From Bacteroidales bacterium (GTDB lineage Bacteria; Bacteroidota; Bacteroidia; Bacteroidales; JAADJA01), in the NCBI GenBank assembly GCA_016783885.1, contig JADHVR010000004.1:1-64000 (forward strand): DNA of 64,000 bases, in the 5' to 3' direction. Position 1 is the stretch's first letter; each line of letters opens with the position of its first letter. Both the position numbers and the translations under genes were made by a program. The notes beneath the pieces were generated by a model that was not told where the DNA came from, ran no database searches, and saw only the letters and a program-made list of their open reading frames with translations. Shown here in pieces: positions 53,210 through 63,645 of the stretch.

Positions 53210-56026
53210 TTATTGTAGTGTTACTAAAATAAATACTAATCCGCTTCCTTTATGCAGAGCGCTCATTGCCTTTCCAATAATGGCTCCTTTGGCTTTATCA
53301 TAATCTTTAACCTTCATTGCATAACCCGGAATTTCAGAAGTAGTCAAAAGGTCTCCCGGCTTAATTTGCCCGTTAGATGTTTCAGCCAGGCAATAAACCC
53401 GACCAGCCAGCGCCACAGGATGATCTCCACATGCCATTGTTCCTTCCTGCTTTAAAATCAGTCCGGGATTAACATTGCCGGCACCACTTATAACACCGGC
53501 AACACACCTGTCATAAGCCTTGTCAGAGACTTTAAGTTTTCCTGGATTTTCAGGGTCAATTGATAATACCATCCCTGGCTCAACCAATCCATTTTCATTA
53601 ATATCAAATGGCTCTGCTATATCTCCCCCGCCTGTTAGCTTTAATACAGTGCATTCAACAATACCGCCATTTGTAATTGTCATCCTTGTTATACCCCTTG
53701 TTTGAAGTGCTATTTCCCCCGTACCATTAGCATCGCTGTCAGCTCCGATAGTTGTAGAACCTGTATTGATAACCCCACCGGTTCCTGTTCCGATACCTGT
53801 TAAGCCTGAACCATCTCCAAGAAATGCCGTTGCTGTAACAGTACCTGCAACATCGAGCTTTGTAGTTGGTATAGTCTTACCAATACCCACATTTCCTGTT
53901 CCGTCAATTGTTAATCGTGTATTTGTAACATGTGAAGTTGTACCGATTTTAAACTTATCCCCATCGGCACAATCAACACCTACGGTAAATGATGTATTAC
54001 CAAATTTCTGAAACCTGATTTCGGTATCACCACCAACGGTATTATTTATATCTATTCCTCCGCCTCCTGCATAAGAATGTTCGATATCCAGTACATTACC
54101 GGGGGAACCTGTACCAATTCCAACAGTACCATGATATGTGATCATAAAAGGAGTAACATCGCCAAAATCATTATCTACTCTAAAGGCATCTATTCCGTCA
54201 AATTCATTTATTATATGAGTTTTTGTTGTTGGAAACAGAGTTCCTATCCCCACTTTACCATCGCTGTCAATAACAAAAGGAGTCGCGTCATCAAACATAT
54301 CATCCACCCTTAAAACATCCATAGGTTCTTCCTGGACAATATGAGCCTTAGCAAATGGTGTCATAGTTCCTATTCCGACATTTCCCGCAATGTTTGCATA
54401 CATATCCATTCCTGTAATGAACCAGTCTGAATCGTCTGAAAGAGATTTCCATAAGCCTTTCCCTTTTTCAGTCGGCTCCTGGCTATCACTATCCTTAACA
54501 TTCTTCAGATTATCTTTTTTACTTTCGAAATAGCCTTCAAAATCGGTTCCTGTCCATCGGATTGTACCTGTATTCATATTTGATGTATTACCGATTTTAA
54601 TACCTCCATCAACCTCCAGTTTTTCCGAAGGGTTAATACCAATGCCAATATTATTACTAATTTCATAAATAATTGAATTGGCGATAGTAGTAGGGTCAGT
54701 AAATTTAGCTATCCTGTTTGAAGTACCACTTCCACCTATTCCACCACTGCCACCGGAAGGCTGTTGCCATGTGCCAATTCCATATTCATCTGTTGTCAAC
54801 ACATAACCTGCCGTTACATTCGTATTCATTTTAAAGGCTTCCATTTGAACCCTTCCGAAAACTTCCAGTAAGCTGCTCCCTGTTGGAGCGCCCCCTATAC
54901 CTACTCCATGAAATGCACGAATGATAAACTGCGAATTATCAGTAGATGAAATTGAATCCGACCAGTAATTATCTGACCAGACAAAGCACCCATCATGATT
55001 TGCTTTGGCATTGCGCCCTGCGGCAAAACTAAAGTGGCCTCTTGCAGCATTGCCACCTCCACCCGGAACAGTAGCATATTCACCGCTGGCAATATTTGAC
55101 CCACCTCCGCTAATTGTTGAATAATAACCGCTTGAAAGATTATTGTATCCTCCACCGATGAATGAACGGGAACCGCTTGCCGTATTTGCTACTCCTCCTC
55201 CAACGGTTGCTCCCTGCCGGTCATCAATTGTGCCGGCATTGTTACCTGCCTGGTTGTTCCAGCCGCCACCTATTGTACCTAATTGATCTGTAACGCGATT
55301 AGGATAATTTAAACCTGTTTTATAACAACCGCCACCACTGATAGTGGCTCCATATATACCCGGTAAAATATAATTGCCACTATCACCACCGATAAGGTTA
55401 GGGCTAAAGAATTTGGGTTCTAACCGAAGAACACGTGATTTATTTACTTTCAATTCCAGGGCTTTATCGTCCTTGGTCCCTATGTAGTTTGTGCCTGGTG
55501 TGGTACCGCTGTTGCCTGTCAGTCTCCAGTCATTTCCGGTTTCATCATCGGCAATAACCCATTCCGAACCGTCCCATTTTATGATCTGCCCGACACCGGC
55601 ATTATTCTGGTTAAATTTATCCAGCGTAACCGCTCCTCCTGATATTTTATCATTTGTAACACCTTGAGGCATAATAGATATTTCCGTAATGCCAGGTTCA
55701 GTATGAATAGCTTCAATACCACCTTCAGGCGGCGCTACTATTATTCCTCCGCTAAACTGGGCCCAGTCAGCACCATCAAAATAGTAGAAGTTATTATCTG
55801 TAGTAATATAAACCAGTAATCCGGTTGCAGGTGTAGTAATGGCATCACGCTGGGCGGATGTCATTCGTGGAATCAGTAATCCTTTATTTAAGGATTTTAC
55901 ATCAAGCATAGCTGAAAGGTCAGCAGTATAAGTGCTGTCATCTGTAATGGTTATATTCTGACCATACAGGAAATTTGTTGCGAGAGCAACAATCAGCATA
56001 CTAATAAAAATTACATTTGTTTTCAT
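53210..56026 (-). CDS. Tail-fibre/trimeric-adhesin-like surface protein (938 aa)
   Basis: Signal peptide ([19 protein letters not shown]), then the Bacteroidota stalk leader [47 protein letters not shown] central YadA-head-like region repeats GGGxxNxASG ([21 protein letters not shown]). Further beta repeats ([10 protein letters not shown]) resemble phage-tail-type proteins. The C-terminal 130 residues ([17 protein letters not shown] ... [15 protein letters not shown] ... VALAGRVYC) are like the C-terminal domain of tail-spike proteins with an autoproteolytic or capping role; I am not certain of its family. Paralogue of the 57719 gene. Confidence 0.75.
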   Translation of the reverse strand: MKTNVIFISMLIVALATNFLYGQNITITDDSTYTADLSAMLDVKSLNKGLLIPRMTSAQRDAITTPATGLLVYITTDNNFYYFDGADWAQFSGGIIVAPPEGGIEAIHTEPGITEISIMPQGVTNDKISGGAVTLDKFNQNNAGVGQIIKWDGSEWVIADDETGNDWRLTGNSGTTPGTNYIGTKDDKALELKVNKSRVLRLEPKFFSPNLIGGDSGNYILPGIYGATISGGGCYKTGLNYPNRVTDQLGTIGGGWNNQAGNNAGTIDDRQGATVGGGVANTASGSRSFIGGGYNNLSSGYYSTISGGGSNIASGEYATVPGGGGNAARGHFSFAAGRNAKANHDGCFVWSDNYWSDSISSTDNSQFIIRAFHGVGIGGAPTGSSLLEVFGRVQMEAFKMNTNVTAGYVLTTDEYGIGTWQQPSGGSGGIGGSGTSNRIAKFTDPTTIANSIIYEISNNIGIGINPSEKLEVDGGIKIGNTSNMNTGTIRWTGTDFEGYFESKKDNLKNVKDSDSQEPTEKGKGLWKSLSDDSDWFITGMDMYANIAGNVGIGTMTPFAKAHIVQEEPMDVLRVDDMFDDATPFVIDSDGKVGIGTLFPTTKTHIINEFDGIDAFRVDNDFGDVTPFMITYHGTVGIGTGSPGNVLDIEHSYAGGGGIDINNTVGGDTEIRFQKFGNTSFTVGVDCADGDKFKIGTTSHVTNTRLTIDGTGNVGIGKTIPTTKLDVAGTVTATAFLGDGSGLTGIGTGTGGVINTGSTTIGADSDANGTGEIALQTRGITRMTITNGGIVECTVLKLTGGGDIAEPFDINENGLVEPGMVLSIDPENPGKLKVSDKAYDRCVAGVISGAGNVNPGLILKQEGTMACGDHPVALAGRVYCLAETSNGQIKPGDLLTTSEIPGYAMKVKDYDKAKGAIIGKAMSALHKGSGLVFILVTLQ

Positions 56027-56043
56027 GACATATATTTTTTAAG

Positions 56044-57657
56044 TTAATTAATAAAAACTTTTTTCGTCTTAATTGTTTTTTCCGAAACAACTTTTACAAT
56101 ATAATACCCTCTTCCAATATTTACCGGCAACCTGTTCATTTGAAAACTGACCAGGCTTTTTGAGAAAATTTCTTTTCCTAACAGATCATATACTATCACC
56201 AAGGCTGGTGCACTATTCCGGTAATTCACATAAATATTTTTCTCGTAGGAGTAAATTAGGATTTCGTTGAAGCTTCCATCCATTGGGGGATTATTATATA
56301 TATCTGTCTGACTCTTATTAAAATGCAGGACAAACCGATTTATTTCAGTACCGGCATTAGTTGTAAAAGAGTAAACAGGGTTTTCCCGAAGGTTAATAAA
56401 ACTCCGGTTATTGCCGGAAATGAGTTTATCCTCAAGGTAAACATCAATGCTGTTATCGAAGTTATCTAATCCTAAAAAATTAAAGGTGTATTGCCCTTTT
56501 ATTCCGATTTTTAATCCGAGCCTGATGATTTTCTCAGAAACAATATTTGGAAAGAAGTTAGCAGCCATTTCCAAATCTTCATAACATGAAAATAATTGCG
56601 GGGCATCTTCGATACCATAAATTTTATAGGCATCATACTCACTATCAAATGCGTTATTGGCTCCTTGTACCATTCCGACAATTGCTTCATCGCTATATCC
56701 ATTACCATAAATTTCGATTTCAATAATATTATTTATAAAGTCAGAACCTTTATAAAATGCCTGGGAACTGTGGAGCCTTTCGCTATTCGGAATGGTCAAT
56801 GCAGGATTTGATGCATTGGCTTTTACCCAGAATCCCTGTGTTGAAGGAATATCGCCTATTCCCATCGAACCATAACCTCCGAGGTTGTAATTCCAGGTGA
56901 GGTATTGGTTTCCGTCATAAACATAGATTGTGGCATCTATATTTGTTTTGGTCCATAAACTATTCCATTCAATAGCCGAAGGATATGGATTTCCTATCAA
57001 ATTCCAACCATGCCCTTCACCCGAATTATCGTTGTATGTAAGATTTGCAACGGTTTGATTACCTGTATTTAACAAACCAATGAATGAAACATCCACCGGA
57101 CTACTGATACTGCTTGCTGACCAAACAAAATAGCCTTCGGTAACATTTAACGGATCGGTAGTTGAAGTTATATAGCTCCACAAACTGTCAGGTTCATACC
57201 AGTCCAATAAATATAATCCGGCATATACACCTGATACTTCATTAGATACCGGTGATGACACAATATGCCACTCATCCTGTGTGGGAAGATGTTGCTGAAC
57301 TTCTGCATAATTACCGGTAACCGTACCATTAGTAATTAATGAAGCCATTCCGTTGCTGCTTGCCTCAAGCAGTAATGTATCGCTCAAAACCAGGTTTCCG
57401 TTAACGGTAATGTAGGAATCATCGGGTATTGTAAGTTTATAAGTACCAGTGCCTGTAAAGTCTGCTTCCATATTTCCGAAAGTAGTTCTATCGGCATTTG
57501 TACTTTTTAGGGTTATGTCTCCGCTTCCACCGAATTTAAAATAGCTTGTGGAAGAACTTTTTAAATAGCCTCCGTTGTTTTCAACTTTTCCTTGTGAGAA
57601 GCCTGTTAAAGCCAGCCCTGTCAGGAAAAAGAGGGCTATGATTTTTTTTGTTTTCAT
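56044..57657 (-). CDS. Secreted protein with T9SS type A sorting domain
   Basis: 537 residues. Signal peptide (IIALFFLTGLALTGFSQ), a beta-solenoid opening (SSSTSYFKFGGSGDITLKS, NGNLVLSDTLLLEASSNG), a region of about 200 residues (HIVSSPVSNEVSGVYAGLYLLDWYEPDSLW ... GWNLIGNPYPSAIEWNSLW) common in Bacteroidota T9SS cargo, and a sorting domain (ALVIVYDLLGKEIFSKSLV ... GRGYYIVKVVSEKTIKTKKV). It lies between two tail-fibre-like genes on the same strand and may anchor or dock them. Function unknown. Confidence 0.8.
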   Translation of the reverse strand: MKTKKIIALFFLTGLALTGFSQGKVENNGGYLKSSSTSYFKFGGSGDITLKSTNADRTTFGNMEADFTGTGTYKLTIPDDSYITVNGNLVLSDTLLLEASSNGMASLITNGTVTGNYAEVQQHLPTQDEWHIVSSPVSNEVSGVYAGLYLLDWYEPDSLWSYITSTTDPLNVTEGYFVWSASSISSPVDVSFIGLLNTGNQTVANLTYNDNSGEGHGWNLIGNPYPSAIEWNSLWTKTNIDATIYVYDGNQYLTWNYNLGGYGSMGIGDIPSTQGFWVKANASNPALTIPNSERLHSSQAFYKGSDFINNIIEIEIYGNGYSDEAIVGMVQGANNAFDSEYDAYKIYGIEDAPQLFSCYEDLEMAANFFPNIVSEKIIRLGLKIGIKGQYTFNFLGLDNFDNSIDVYLEDKLISGNNRSFINLRENPVYSFTTNAGTEINRFVLHFNKSQTDIYNNPPMDGSFNEILIYSYEKNIYVNYRNSAPALVIVYDLLGKEIFSKSLVSFQMNRLPVNIGRGYYIVKVVSEKTIKTKKVFIN

Positions 57658-57677
57658 TTTTTTTGTTTTTGTGGCTA

Positions 57678-57697
57678 CCTGCCCTTTTCGGGGCAGG
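57678..57697. repeat. Hairpin CCTGCCC/GGGCAGG in a surface-protein operon
   Basis: Perfect 7-bp inverted repeat, 6-base loop, in the 61-base spacer between the 57719 gene (ends) and the 56044 gene (starts), both minus strand. Could attenuate read-through. The T tract is on the plus-strand side only. Confidence 0.4.
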
Positions 57698-57718
57698 CAA
57701 CCTTGTTTTTTTCAATAT

Positions 57719-59761
57719 TTACTTTTCCAGTGCAGCAATTTTATTTTCCATTTCCTTCAGGCGCTGTTCAATCTTTGCAATTTGCGTTTCTTTCTCCTGA
57801 AGACGTTTGTATAATCCCTGGATAGCTGCCAAGGCAATGCCTGCCGGATCGATGGTTGAGATTGATTCACTTTCACCGGCAAGACCGAATATGTTATTCA
57901 TTTCTCTTGCACTCGGGCCTATGTGCGAAACACCTGAATTATCACCTTCCAAACTCCATTGTGTTATTGAAAGTTGAGAGACCTTTTCCAGGATATCTTC
58001 CTTATCGATAGTTTTAATGTTTCCCAAATTGTCGGTTTTAAATGAATTTGTCCAGATACCTGCATCACTCAGGTAAGCCCCTGTTGATGTATTGATCAGC
58101 TTTGAAGGATCATAAGGGGCAATCCCACCTGTGTTGGTGATATACATACCGCCATCGGCCCTTAGTACCATTTGTTCATCACCTCCTGAATTAATTGAAT
58201 CAGAAGGAGACACCCAGGTTGCTGAATTAGCGGCAATAACTATAGAACCATGATGGTCGGCCTTTGCTTTGTTACCTGCTGCAAGACTAAACATTCCATA
58301 AGCAGAGTTTTTCCATCCACCGGGAATAACTGCAGAATGGCCATACAAACCAATAGTATTTCCCTGTCCTCCTCCAATAGCTCCGCCATCACCTCTGTTA
58401 AAGTTGTTGGTTCCCCCACACACAGTGGAGTACTGATGTGATGCTGTGTTGTACATCCCACCGCCGATTGTGGCAAATTGCCGATCTGCCGTATTTGAGT
58501 ACCCCCCACTGACAGTTGTATATCTGTGGCCTGCAATATTATCGGAACCACCACCAACAGTTGCTGCGTAGGAATCGAAAACAGGATCGCCTGCAATATT
58601 TTTAAAACCACCTCCAATAACGCAGTAATTATCAATTGCCTGGTTAACATTACCACTTGTACCGCCACCACAGATAGTTGCCCCAAAAACTCCGCTATTT
58701 ACGCTATTTCCAAAATATCCGCCGATCAGGTTAGGACTGGTTGAATGCGGTTCAATTCTCAAAGCCCTTGTACTATTTACATGAAGCTGAAGTGCAGTAT
58801 TGTCGGTTGTACCCAGGAAATCGGTGCCAGGATTTGTACCGGCATTTCCGGTAAGGTTCCATGAACCGCCTCCACCACCGCCGGCTGGCTGCCAGGCAGA
58901 ATTTCCATAAGAATCTACAGCCGTAAGAACATCGCCCGGTGTAGAAGTTGTACCAACCTGTAATTGTAAAGTTTTGGTTTTACCATTAACATCCAGTTCG
59001 GCAAAAGGCATCGAAGTTCCAACACCAACCCTGCCAAAAGGGTCAAAACCATTAAAAGCAAGAATAACATTTCCAGGATCGCCATTTGTTACCGGTAAAC
59101 CGCCATAAACATAAACATCACCGCCATTTGCACTGCCCTGTATACCTGCCGCATTCCCGGCCACAATATTAACATTTCCGCCTTTACCGGCGTCAAAACC
59201 TCCTGCATTACCGCCTCTGAGAAAAAGTTCTCCGCCCGGATAAGGTCCTGCGCCCCAGATATAACCACCGGCGTTGCCTGCATTTAAAGTTAAATCAAAA
59301 CCGTTATGAGCAACACCTGTAGAACTTTCACCAACAAATAAGCTTCTGTCTGCTCCTTGCCTGAACCTGATATTTCCATTTACCTCAAGCTTTTCTAAAG
59401 GAGCTGACGAACCGATACCGACATTACCGGATACTGCTGAATACATATCATTACCCGAAACAGTCCAGTCACCGTCGCTTCCGCCACTGAATTGTTTCCA
59501 GGATGAACCGTCGTAATAATAAAAATTATTATCATCTGTAACAAAAACCAGCAAACCTGTTGCAGGGCTTGTTATGGCATCCCGCTCAGTTTCTGTCATA
59601 CGAGGAATCAATAATCCTTTGGTTAAGGATTTTACATCCAGCATTGCTGAATTATGTGCTGTATATGTACCGTCATCAGTTATTGTAATATTCTGAGAGG
59701 TAAGCATGCTTGCAATTAAAATAAGCATCAGCACGAACGAAAATAATGCATAATTTTTCAT
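57719..59761 (-). CDS. Tail-fibre-like surface protein with peptidase S74-type C-terminus
   Basis: 680 residues. Same leader as the 53210 gene ([36 protein letters not shown]), central GGGxxNxAxG head-like repeats (GGGFKNIAGDPVF, GGGSDNIAGHRYTT), and an end with ILEKVSQLSITQWSLEGDNSGVSHIGPSAREMNNIFGLAG plus a coiled coil (LQEKETQIAKIEQRLKEMENK): this resembles the intramolecular chaperone domain of endosialidase-type tail spikes (peptidase S74), which trims itself after helping a trimer fold. First gene of a three-gene run with 56044 and 53210. Confidence 0.8.
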   Translation of the reverse strand: MKNYALFSFVLMLILIASMLTSQNITITDDGTYTAHNSAMLDVKSLTKGLLIPRMTETERDAITSPATGLLVFVTDDNNFYYYDGSSWKQFSGGSDGDWTVSGNDMYSAVSGNVGIGSSAPLEKLEVNGNIRFRQGADRSLFVGESSTGVAHNGFDLTLNAGNAGGYIWGAGPYPGGELFLRGGNAGGFDAGKGGNVNIVAGNAAGIQGSANGGDVYVYGGLPVTNGDPGNVILAFNGFDPFGRVGVGTSMPFAELDVNGKTKTLQLQVGTTSTPGDVLTAVDSYGNSAWQPAGGGGGGSWNLTGNAGTNPGTDFLGTTDNTALQLHVNSTRALRIEPHSTSPNLIGGYFGNSVNSGVFGATICGGGTSGNVNQAIDNYCVIGGGFKNIAGDPVFDSYAATVGGGSDNIAGHRYTTVSGGYSNTADRQFATIGGGMYNTASHQYSTVCGGTNNFNRGDGGAIGGGQGNTIGLYGHSAVIPGGWKNSAYGMFSLAAGNKAKADHHGSIVIAANSATWVSPSDSINSGGDEQMVLRADGGMYITNTGGIAPYDPSKLINTSTGAYLSDAGIWTNSFKTDNLGNIKTIDKEDILEKVSQLSITQWSLEGDNSGVSHIGPSAREMNNIFGLAGESESISTIDPAGIALAAIQGLYKRLQEKETQIAKIEQRLKEMENKIAALEK

Positions 59762-60149
59762 GATAAATAGTTTTTAAGTTTAATTAATGATTTTAATGAA
59801 CTATTGAAATTAAATTTGCACTGTGCGTTTTCTTTATTTTATTTCAATTTTTGTCTAAATTACATCAATGTCAGGCGGTTGTCAATGGAGACCGTATAAG
59901 TGGCAGGAATACAATTATCAATATCAGGGTTTAGTTATTTTACGGCGGGTTGATTTATACCTTAATAGGCAGTCGACAGTAGGAACTTTGATGTCGGACT
60001 CCTGACTAAATATATCCTATCCGCTAAAATAATGGTAGAACCGCTTTAAAAAAAGTAGTAAATTAGCAGATGAAAAAGACGCACGGCCGTGCGTCTCAAC
60101 CGAGGGATACAAGAACGTTAGTAAAGACACACGGCCGTGCGTCTCAACC
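59762..60149. other. Divergent 388-base spacer
   Basis: AT-rich, no gene. Holds the pair of GC-rich palindromes at 60077-60144 just before the LytS-like kinase. TTACGGCGGGTTGATTTATA at about 59939 resembles TTCACGGCGGGCAAAA near 63580, a short shared motif of unknown meaning. Confidence 0.5.
60077..60144. repeat. Two palindromes AGACGCACGGCCGTGCGTCT
   Basis: Copy 1 (60077-60096) is a perfect 20-bp palindrome; copy 2 (60125-60144) has one mismatched pair. Both are followed by CAACCG and lie 48 bases apart. The second ends 14 bases before the ATG of the LytS-like kinase gene, so if transcribed it can fold over the ribosome-binding region. Confidence 0.85.
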
Positions 60150-60158
60150 GTGCAACAC

Positions 60159-62627
60159 ATGAACACAAAATCCGGTAACATACCACTCTCTTCTTTTAAA
60201 ATATTGATTTCAATTTATATATTAACCCTTCCCGGTTTTTTAACTGCGGAAAACGATAGTATTCATCAGATAACTCAAACTAATCCGGTGAGAAGTTCGA
60301 CAAACGACACTATTATCTATTTTGAAGAAAATTTCGACGATGGCGACCACACTAACAATCCCGTTTGGCATCCTGATATAAGACAGTCCTGTGCATTAGA
60401 TCCACCACAAATTTTGGTTGAAAACGGTGTTTTAAAAATATACGAAGCAAATGCCGGTAGTTGCGGAACGAATGCCTCAATTATAATTGATCTGGATATT
60501 CCAATATCTGACAGCACAAAAATTAAATTTGATGTAAAACCTGTATATTCATCTGTTGATGAAGGTGCTGGTTGGCTCGATGTTGAATATCCTGTTTATT
60601 TTGTTTTATGGTTTTCTGATATTAATAACAAATTTTTACGATTAAGATTTGGTTATAATTACAGAGGAGGAGAAAGCTTTTATTCAAAAGATAATATTTC
60701 AATTGCATTTCCATATTGCAAACAGGATGTTTGGCTCAGAAATGAAGTATTTACTATCAGAGATTACTTTCCTGATGCGGTATCTGTCAAAAGACTATGG
60801 ATAGGTGGTTCAGGCTGGGATTATGAAGGTTATGCCGATAATATTATAATTTTTAATAATAATCCGAATTTCCATCCTGATTCCATATTAAATTATAAAG
60901 AAGAGCAAGTTCATACTTTGGAGCATATCGGCTTAGATTATAGCTCAATTAGTAAGCATGAAAAAGCTATTGAAATGTACAAGAAGAATCTGAGAATAAA
61001 TGAAAAAATGGGAAATAAATTAGGTGTTAACAGGTTTTTATACTTAATTGGAGATTTATATTTAAAAACAGGAAATTATGATAGTGCACTTACATATTTT
61101 CGAAGATCTTGTGAAATCTGCAATGAAATAGATAAAAAATTTGCAAAAATCGTTTCTTTAAAGGGTATTGCTGAAATACATTTACTATGGAATGAATACG
61201 ATAAGGCATTGGAGACTTATGAAAATATTTTAGCACTTAATGAAGAAACAGGAAATAAGAATGAAATTATATTTTCATTGAATGAAATAGCCAGCATATA
61301 TAATTTATCCGGCAATTCTCAAAAGGCAATTGAATATTATCAAAGATCATTGGAATTATGCCAGGAGACGGGAAAAACAAAGGATGTCGCAAAAACTTTA
61401 GAGAACCTGGGTAATATTTTTAATAAGGATGGAAATTACGAAATGGCTATGGAATATTTCCGTGAATCACTTAAAATCAGCGAAAAAGATGGCGATTTAA
61501 ACAGTGCTGCTTTATCACTTTTTAATATTGCTAATATTTATTCAGGTTTGAAAAATTATAACCTTGCCATTGATAATTTAAAAAAGAGCTTACAAATAGC
61601 ACAAAATCAAAATCTGAAAAGCCTGATAAGCAAAATTTATTTATGCTTTAGCGAGATATATGATAAAACGGGTGATAATAAAACTGCTTTTGGTTATTAC
61701 AAACTGTATGAGGAAACTAAAGATTTAATTTCAGATAAGGAGAGGAATAAAGAAATCAGTGATTTACATATTAAATATCAAATAGAAATTAAAGAAAAAG
61801 AAATTGAATTGCTAAACAGAGAAAAAGAGATACAATTATTGGAAATCAACAAATATAAAACACAAAAATATATTTATATTGGCATAGCTGTCTTTGCTTT
61901 TGTACTGATCCTTATTATTTTCCTTTTGTTTAACCGTTTTAAGCTGAAAAAGGAAAAACAGCAAAGCGACCTTGAAAAGCAAAAGCAGGAAATTGAGAAA
62001 AAATTACTAAGATCACAAATGAATCCTCACTTTATTTTTAATTCACTCAATTCAATTAACAGCTTTATTACAGGTAAAGATACTTATACTGCACAGTCAT
62101 ATTTATCGATGTTTGCCGAATTAATGCGTTATATTCTTGAAAATACCAGGAAGTCATTTATTCCACTTGAAGATGAAATAAAAACTCTAAGGTTGAACAT
62201 GGAGTTAGAAAGACTACGATTTAATAATAAATTTGACTTTAAAATAAATGTTTTACCTGATATCGACACCGAAAACACATATATACCACCAATGTTAATA
62301 CAACCTTTTGTTGAAAACGCAATTATACACGGTATCATGAATAAATCCGGTAATGGTAATATTATTATTGATTTAAATAAAGATCATGATTTAATATTCT
62401 GCACAGTAAAGGATGACGGCGTCGGAAGGAAGAAAGCAAAGGAAATAATGAATCAATCAAAACAAAAACATAAATCAATCGGTTTGCAGCTTACGAATGA
62501 AAGGTTATCTTTATTGAGCAGACAAAGAAAATCGCAATTTGAAGTTAAAATAACCGACTTGAAAGATGAAAATGGAATAGCCACAGGAACCAGGGTGGAT
62601 TTGAGTATTCCGTTTGAAAGTGAATAA
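60159..62627 (+). CDS. TPR-containing LytS-type sensor histidine kinase
   Basis: The track starts at GTG 60150; ATG 60159 (MNTKSGN) is as good, giving 822 residues. Signal peptide (ILISIYILTLPGFLTAEN); a beta-sandwich domain (IIYFEENFDDGDHTNNPVWH) like carbohydrate-binding or lectin modules at about 45-235; TPR repeats to about 510; coiled coil; one membrane helix (YIYIGIAVFAFVLILIIFLLF); His_kinase domain with H624 in RSQMNPHFIFNSLNSIN; HATPase with VENAIIHGIM. Partner of the LytTR regulator 18 bases downstream. Signal unknown; the lectin-like domain hints at a carbohydrate or surface ligand. Confidence 0.92.
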   Translation: MNTKSGNIPLSSFKILISIYILTLPGFLTAENDSIHQITQTNPVRSSTNDTIIYFEENFDDGDHTNNPVWHPDIRQSCALDPPQILVENGVLKIYEANAGSCGTNASIIIDLDIPISDSTKIKFDVKPVYSSVDEGAGWLDVEYPVYFVLWFSDINNKFLRLRFGYNYRGGESFYSKDNISIAFPYCKQDVWLRNEVFTIRDYFPDAVSVKRLWIGGSGWDYEGYADNIIIFNNNPNFHPDSILNYKEEQVHTLEHIGLDYSSISKHEKAIEMYKKNLRINEKMGNKLGVNRFLYLIGDLYLKTGNYDSALTYFRRSCEICNEIDKKFAKIVSLKGIAEIHLLWNEYDKALETYENILALNEETGNKNEIIFSLNEIASIYNLSGNSQKAIEYYQRSLELCQETGKTKDVAKTLENLGNIFNKDGNYEMAMEYFRESLKISEKDGDLNSAALSLFNIANIYSGLKNYNLAIDNLKKSLQIAQNQNLKSLISKIYLCFSEIYDKTGDNKTAFGYYKLYEETKDLISDKERNKEISDLHIKYQIEIKEKEIELLNREKEIQLLEINKYKTQKYIYIGIAVFAFVLILIIFLLFNRFKLKKEKQQSDLEKQKQEIEKKLLRSQMNPHFIFNSLNSINSFITGKDTYTAQSYLSMFAELMRYILENTRKSFIPLEDEIKTLRLNMELERLRFNNKFDFKINVLPDIDTENTYIPPMLIQPFVENAIIHGIMNKSGNGNIIIDLNKDHDLIFCTVKDDGVGRKKAKEIMNQSKQKHKSIGLQLTNERLSLLSRQRKSQFEVKITDLKDENGIATGTRVDLSIPFESE

Positions 62628-62645
62628 GCATTGACAAGATAAAAG

Positions 62646-63386
62646 ATGATAAAAGCGATTATTATAGATGATGAACAGAAAGCCAGGGAAACTCTTTCAG
62701 ATTCTTTATCCCTGTATTGTAAAAATATAGATGTTATAGCAGAAGCTGATGGCGTTAAAACAGGATTGGTGGTAATAAAAGAAAACAATCCTGATGTTGT
62801 CTTTTTAGATATAATGATGACTGATGGAAGTGGTTTCGACCTTCTGGAGCTTATTCCTACGATCAATTTTGAAATAATATTTGTTACAGCGTATGATAAA
62901 TTTGCAGTTAAAGCATTTGAATTCAGCGCTGTTGATTATATATTAAAACCGATTAAGCCTCAACAGTTAATCCGCGCTGTTGGAAAATTAAAAAAAAGTG
63001 AAGGATTTGAAACAATAAACAAAAAGCTCGAAGTTTTAATAAGTAATAAAAACAACCTTGAAAAAATTGCCTTACCATCTCTTGATGGATTGTGTTTTAT
63101 TAGAATTGAAGATATTATAAGATGTGAATCAGATGGAAATTATACTACTTTTTATATGAACTCGGGAGAAAAAGTTATTGTTACCAAGCTGATTAAAGAA
63201 TATGAAGAAATGTTATCCCCCCTTACTTTTTACAGAATTCATAAATCTCATATTATTAATTTTAAATATATAAAAAAATATACCAGGGGCGATGGTGGCT
63301 CTGTGATTATGAATGATGGAACCAAAATAGAAGTTTCCAGAAGAAGAAAGGAAGGATTCGTGTCGGCTCTGCAGATTTACAAATAA
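62646..63386 (+). CDS. LytTR-family response regulator
   Basis: 246 residues. Receiver with DDE at 8-10, phosphoacceptor D55 (VVFLDIMMTDGSGF), Thr/Tyr in IIFVTAYDKFAV and Lys in YILKPIKP; C-terminal LytTR DNA-binding domain (IRCESDGNYTTFYM, YRIHKSHIINFKYIKKYTRGDGGSVIM). Direct partner of the upstream LytS-type kinase. Targets cannot be named from this window. Confidence 0.95.
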   Translation: MIKAIIIDDEQKARETLSDSLSLYCKNIDVIAEADGVKTGLVVIKENNPDVVFLDIMMTDGSGFDLLELIPTINFEIIFVTAYDKFAVKAFEFSAVDYILKPIKPQQLIRAVGKLKKSEGFETINKKLEVLISNKNNLEKIALPSLDGLCFIRIEDIIRCESDGNYTTFYMNSGEKVIVTKLIKEYEEMLSPLTFYRIHKSHIINFKYIKKYTRGDGGSVIMNDGTKIEVSRRRKEGFVSALQIYK

Positions 63387-63493
63387 TGAAACAAGACAAA
63401 AGAAAAAAGTTCAAAGTAAAATGTAAAAAGGTAATGACTAAAAATGCAGGCCGTAAATCGCAAAATTCAAAAATATATTGAAAAAATAGTTAT

Positions 63494-63569
63494 TGACAAA
63501 TACTTTTGTCAGTCAAATATTGATATTCAGACTATTTCTGCCACATTGTCCTGATTTGTTATATGGCAG
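63494..63569. promoter_or_regulatory. Inverted repeats upstream of grpE
   Basis: TGACAAA-TACT-TTTGTCA (63494-63511) is a perfect 7-bp palindrome, and CTGCCA ... TGGCAG spans 63538-63569. Heat-shock genes in many bacteria carry such operators, so they may be regulator sites or hairpins for grpE. No recognised HrcA/CIRCE consensus. Confidence 0.35.
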
Positions 63570-63645
63570 GTTATTTGATTTCACGGCGGGCAAAAAAAAA
63601 GAAGGATAATTATTATAAAACAACAACAATAATAATAAAGAGGAA

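Noticed and set aside
53252-55155. Several ORFs overlapping the large surface-protein genes on both strands
   Set aside because: They are shadows of Gly/Asn/Thr-rich repeats and lack independent support.
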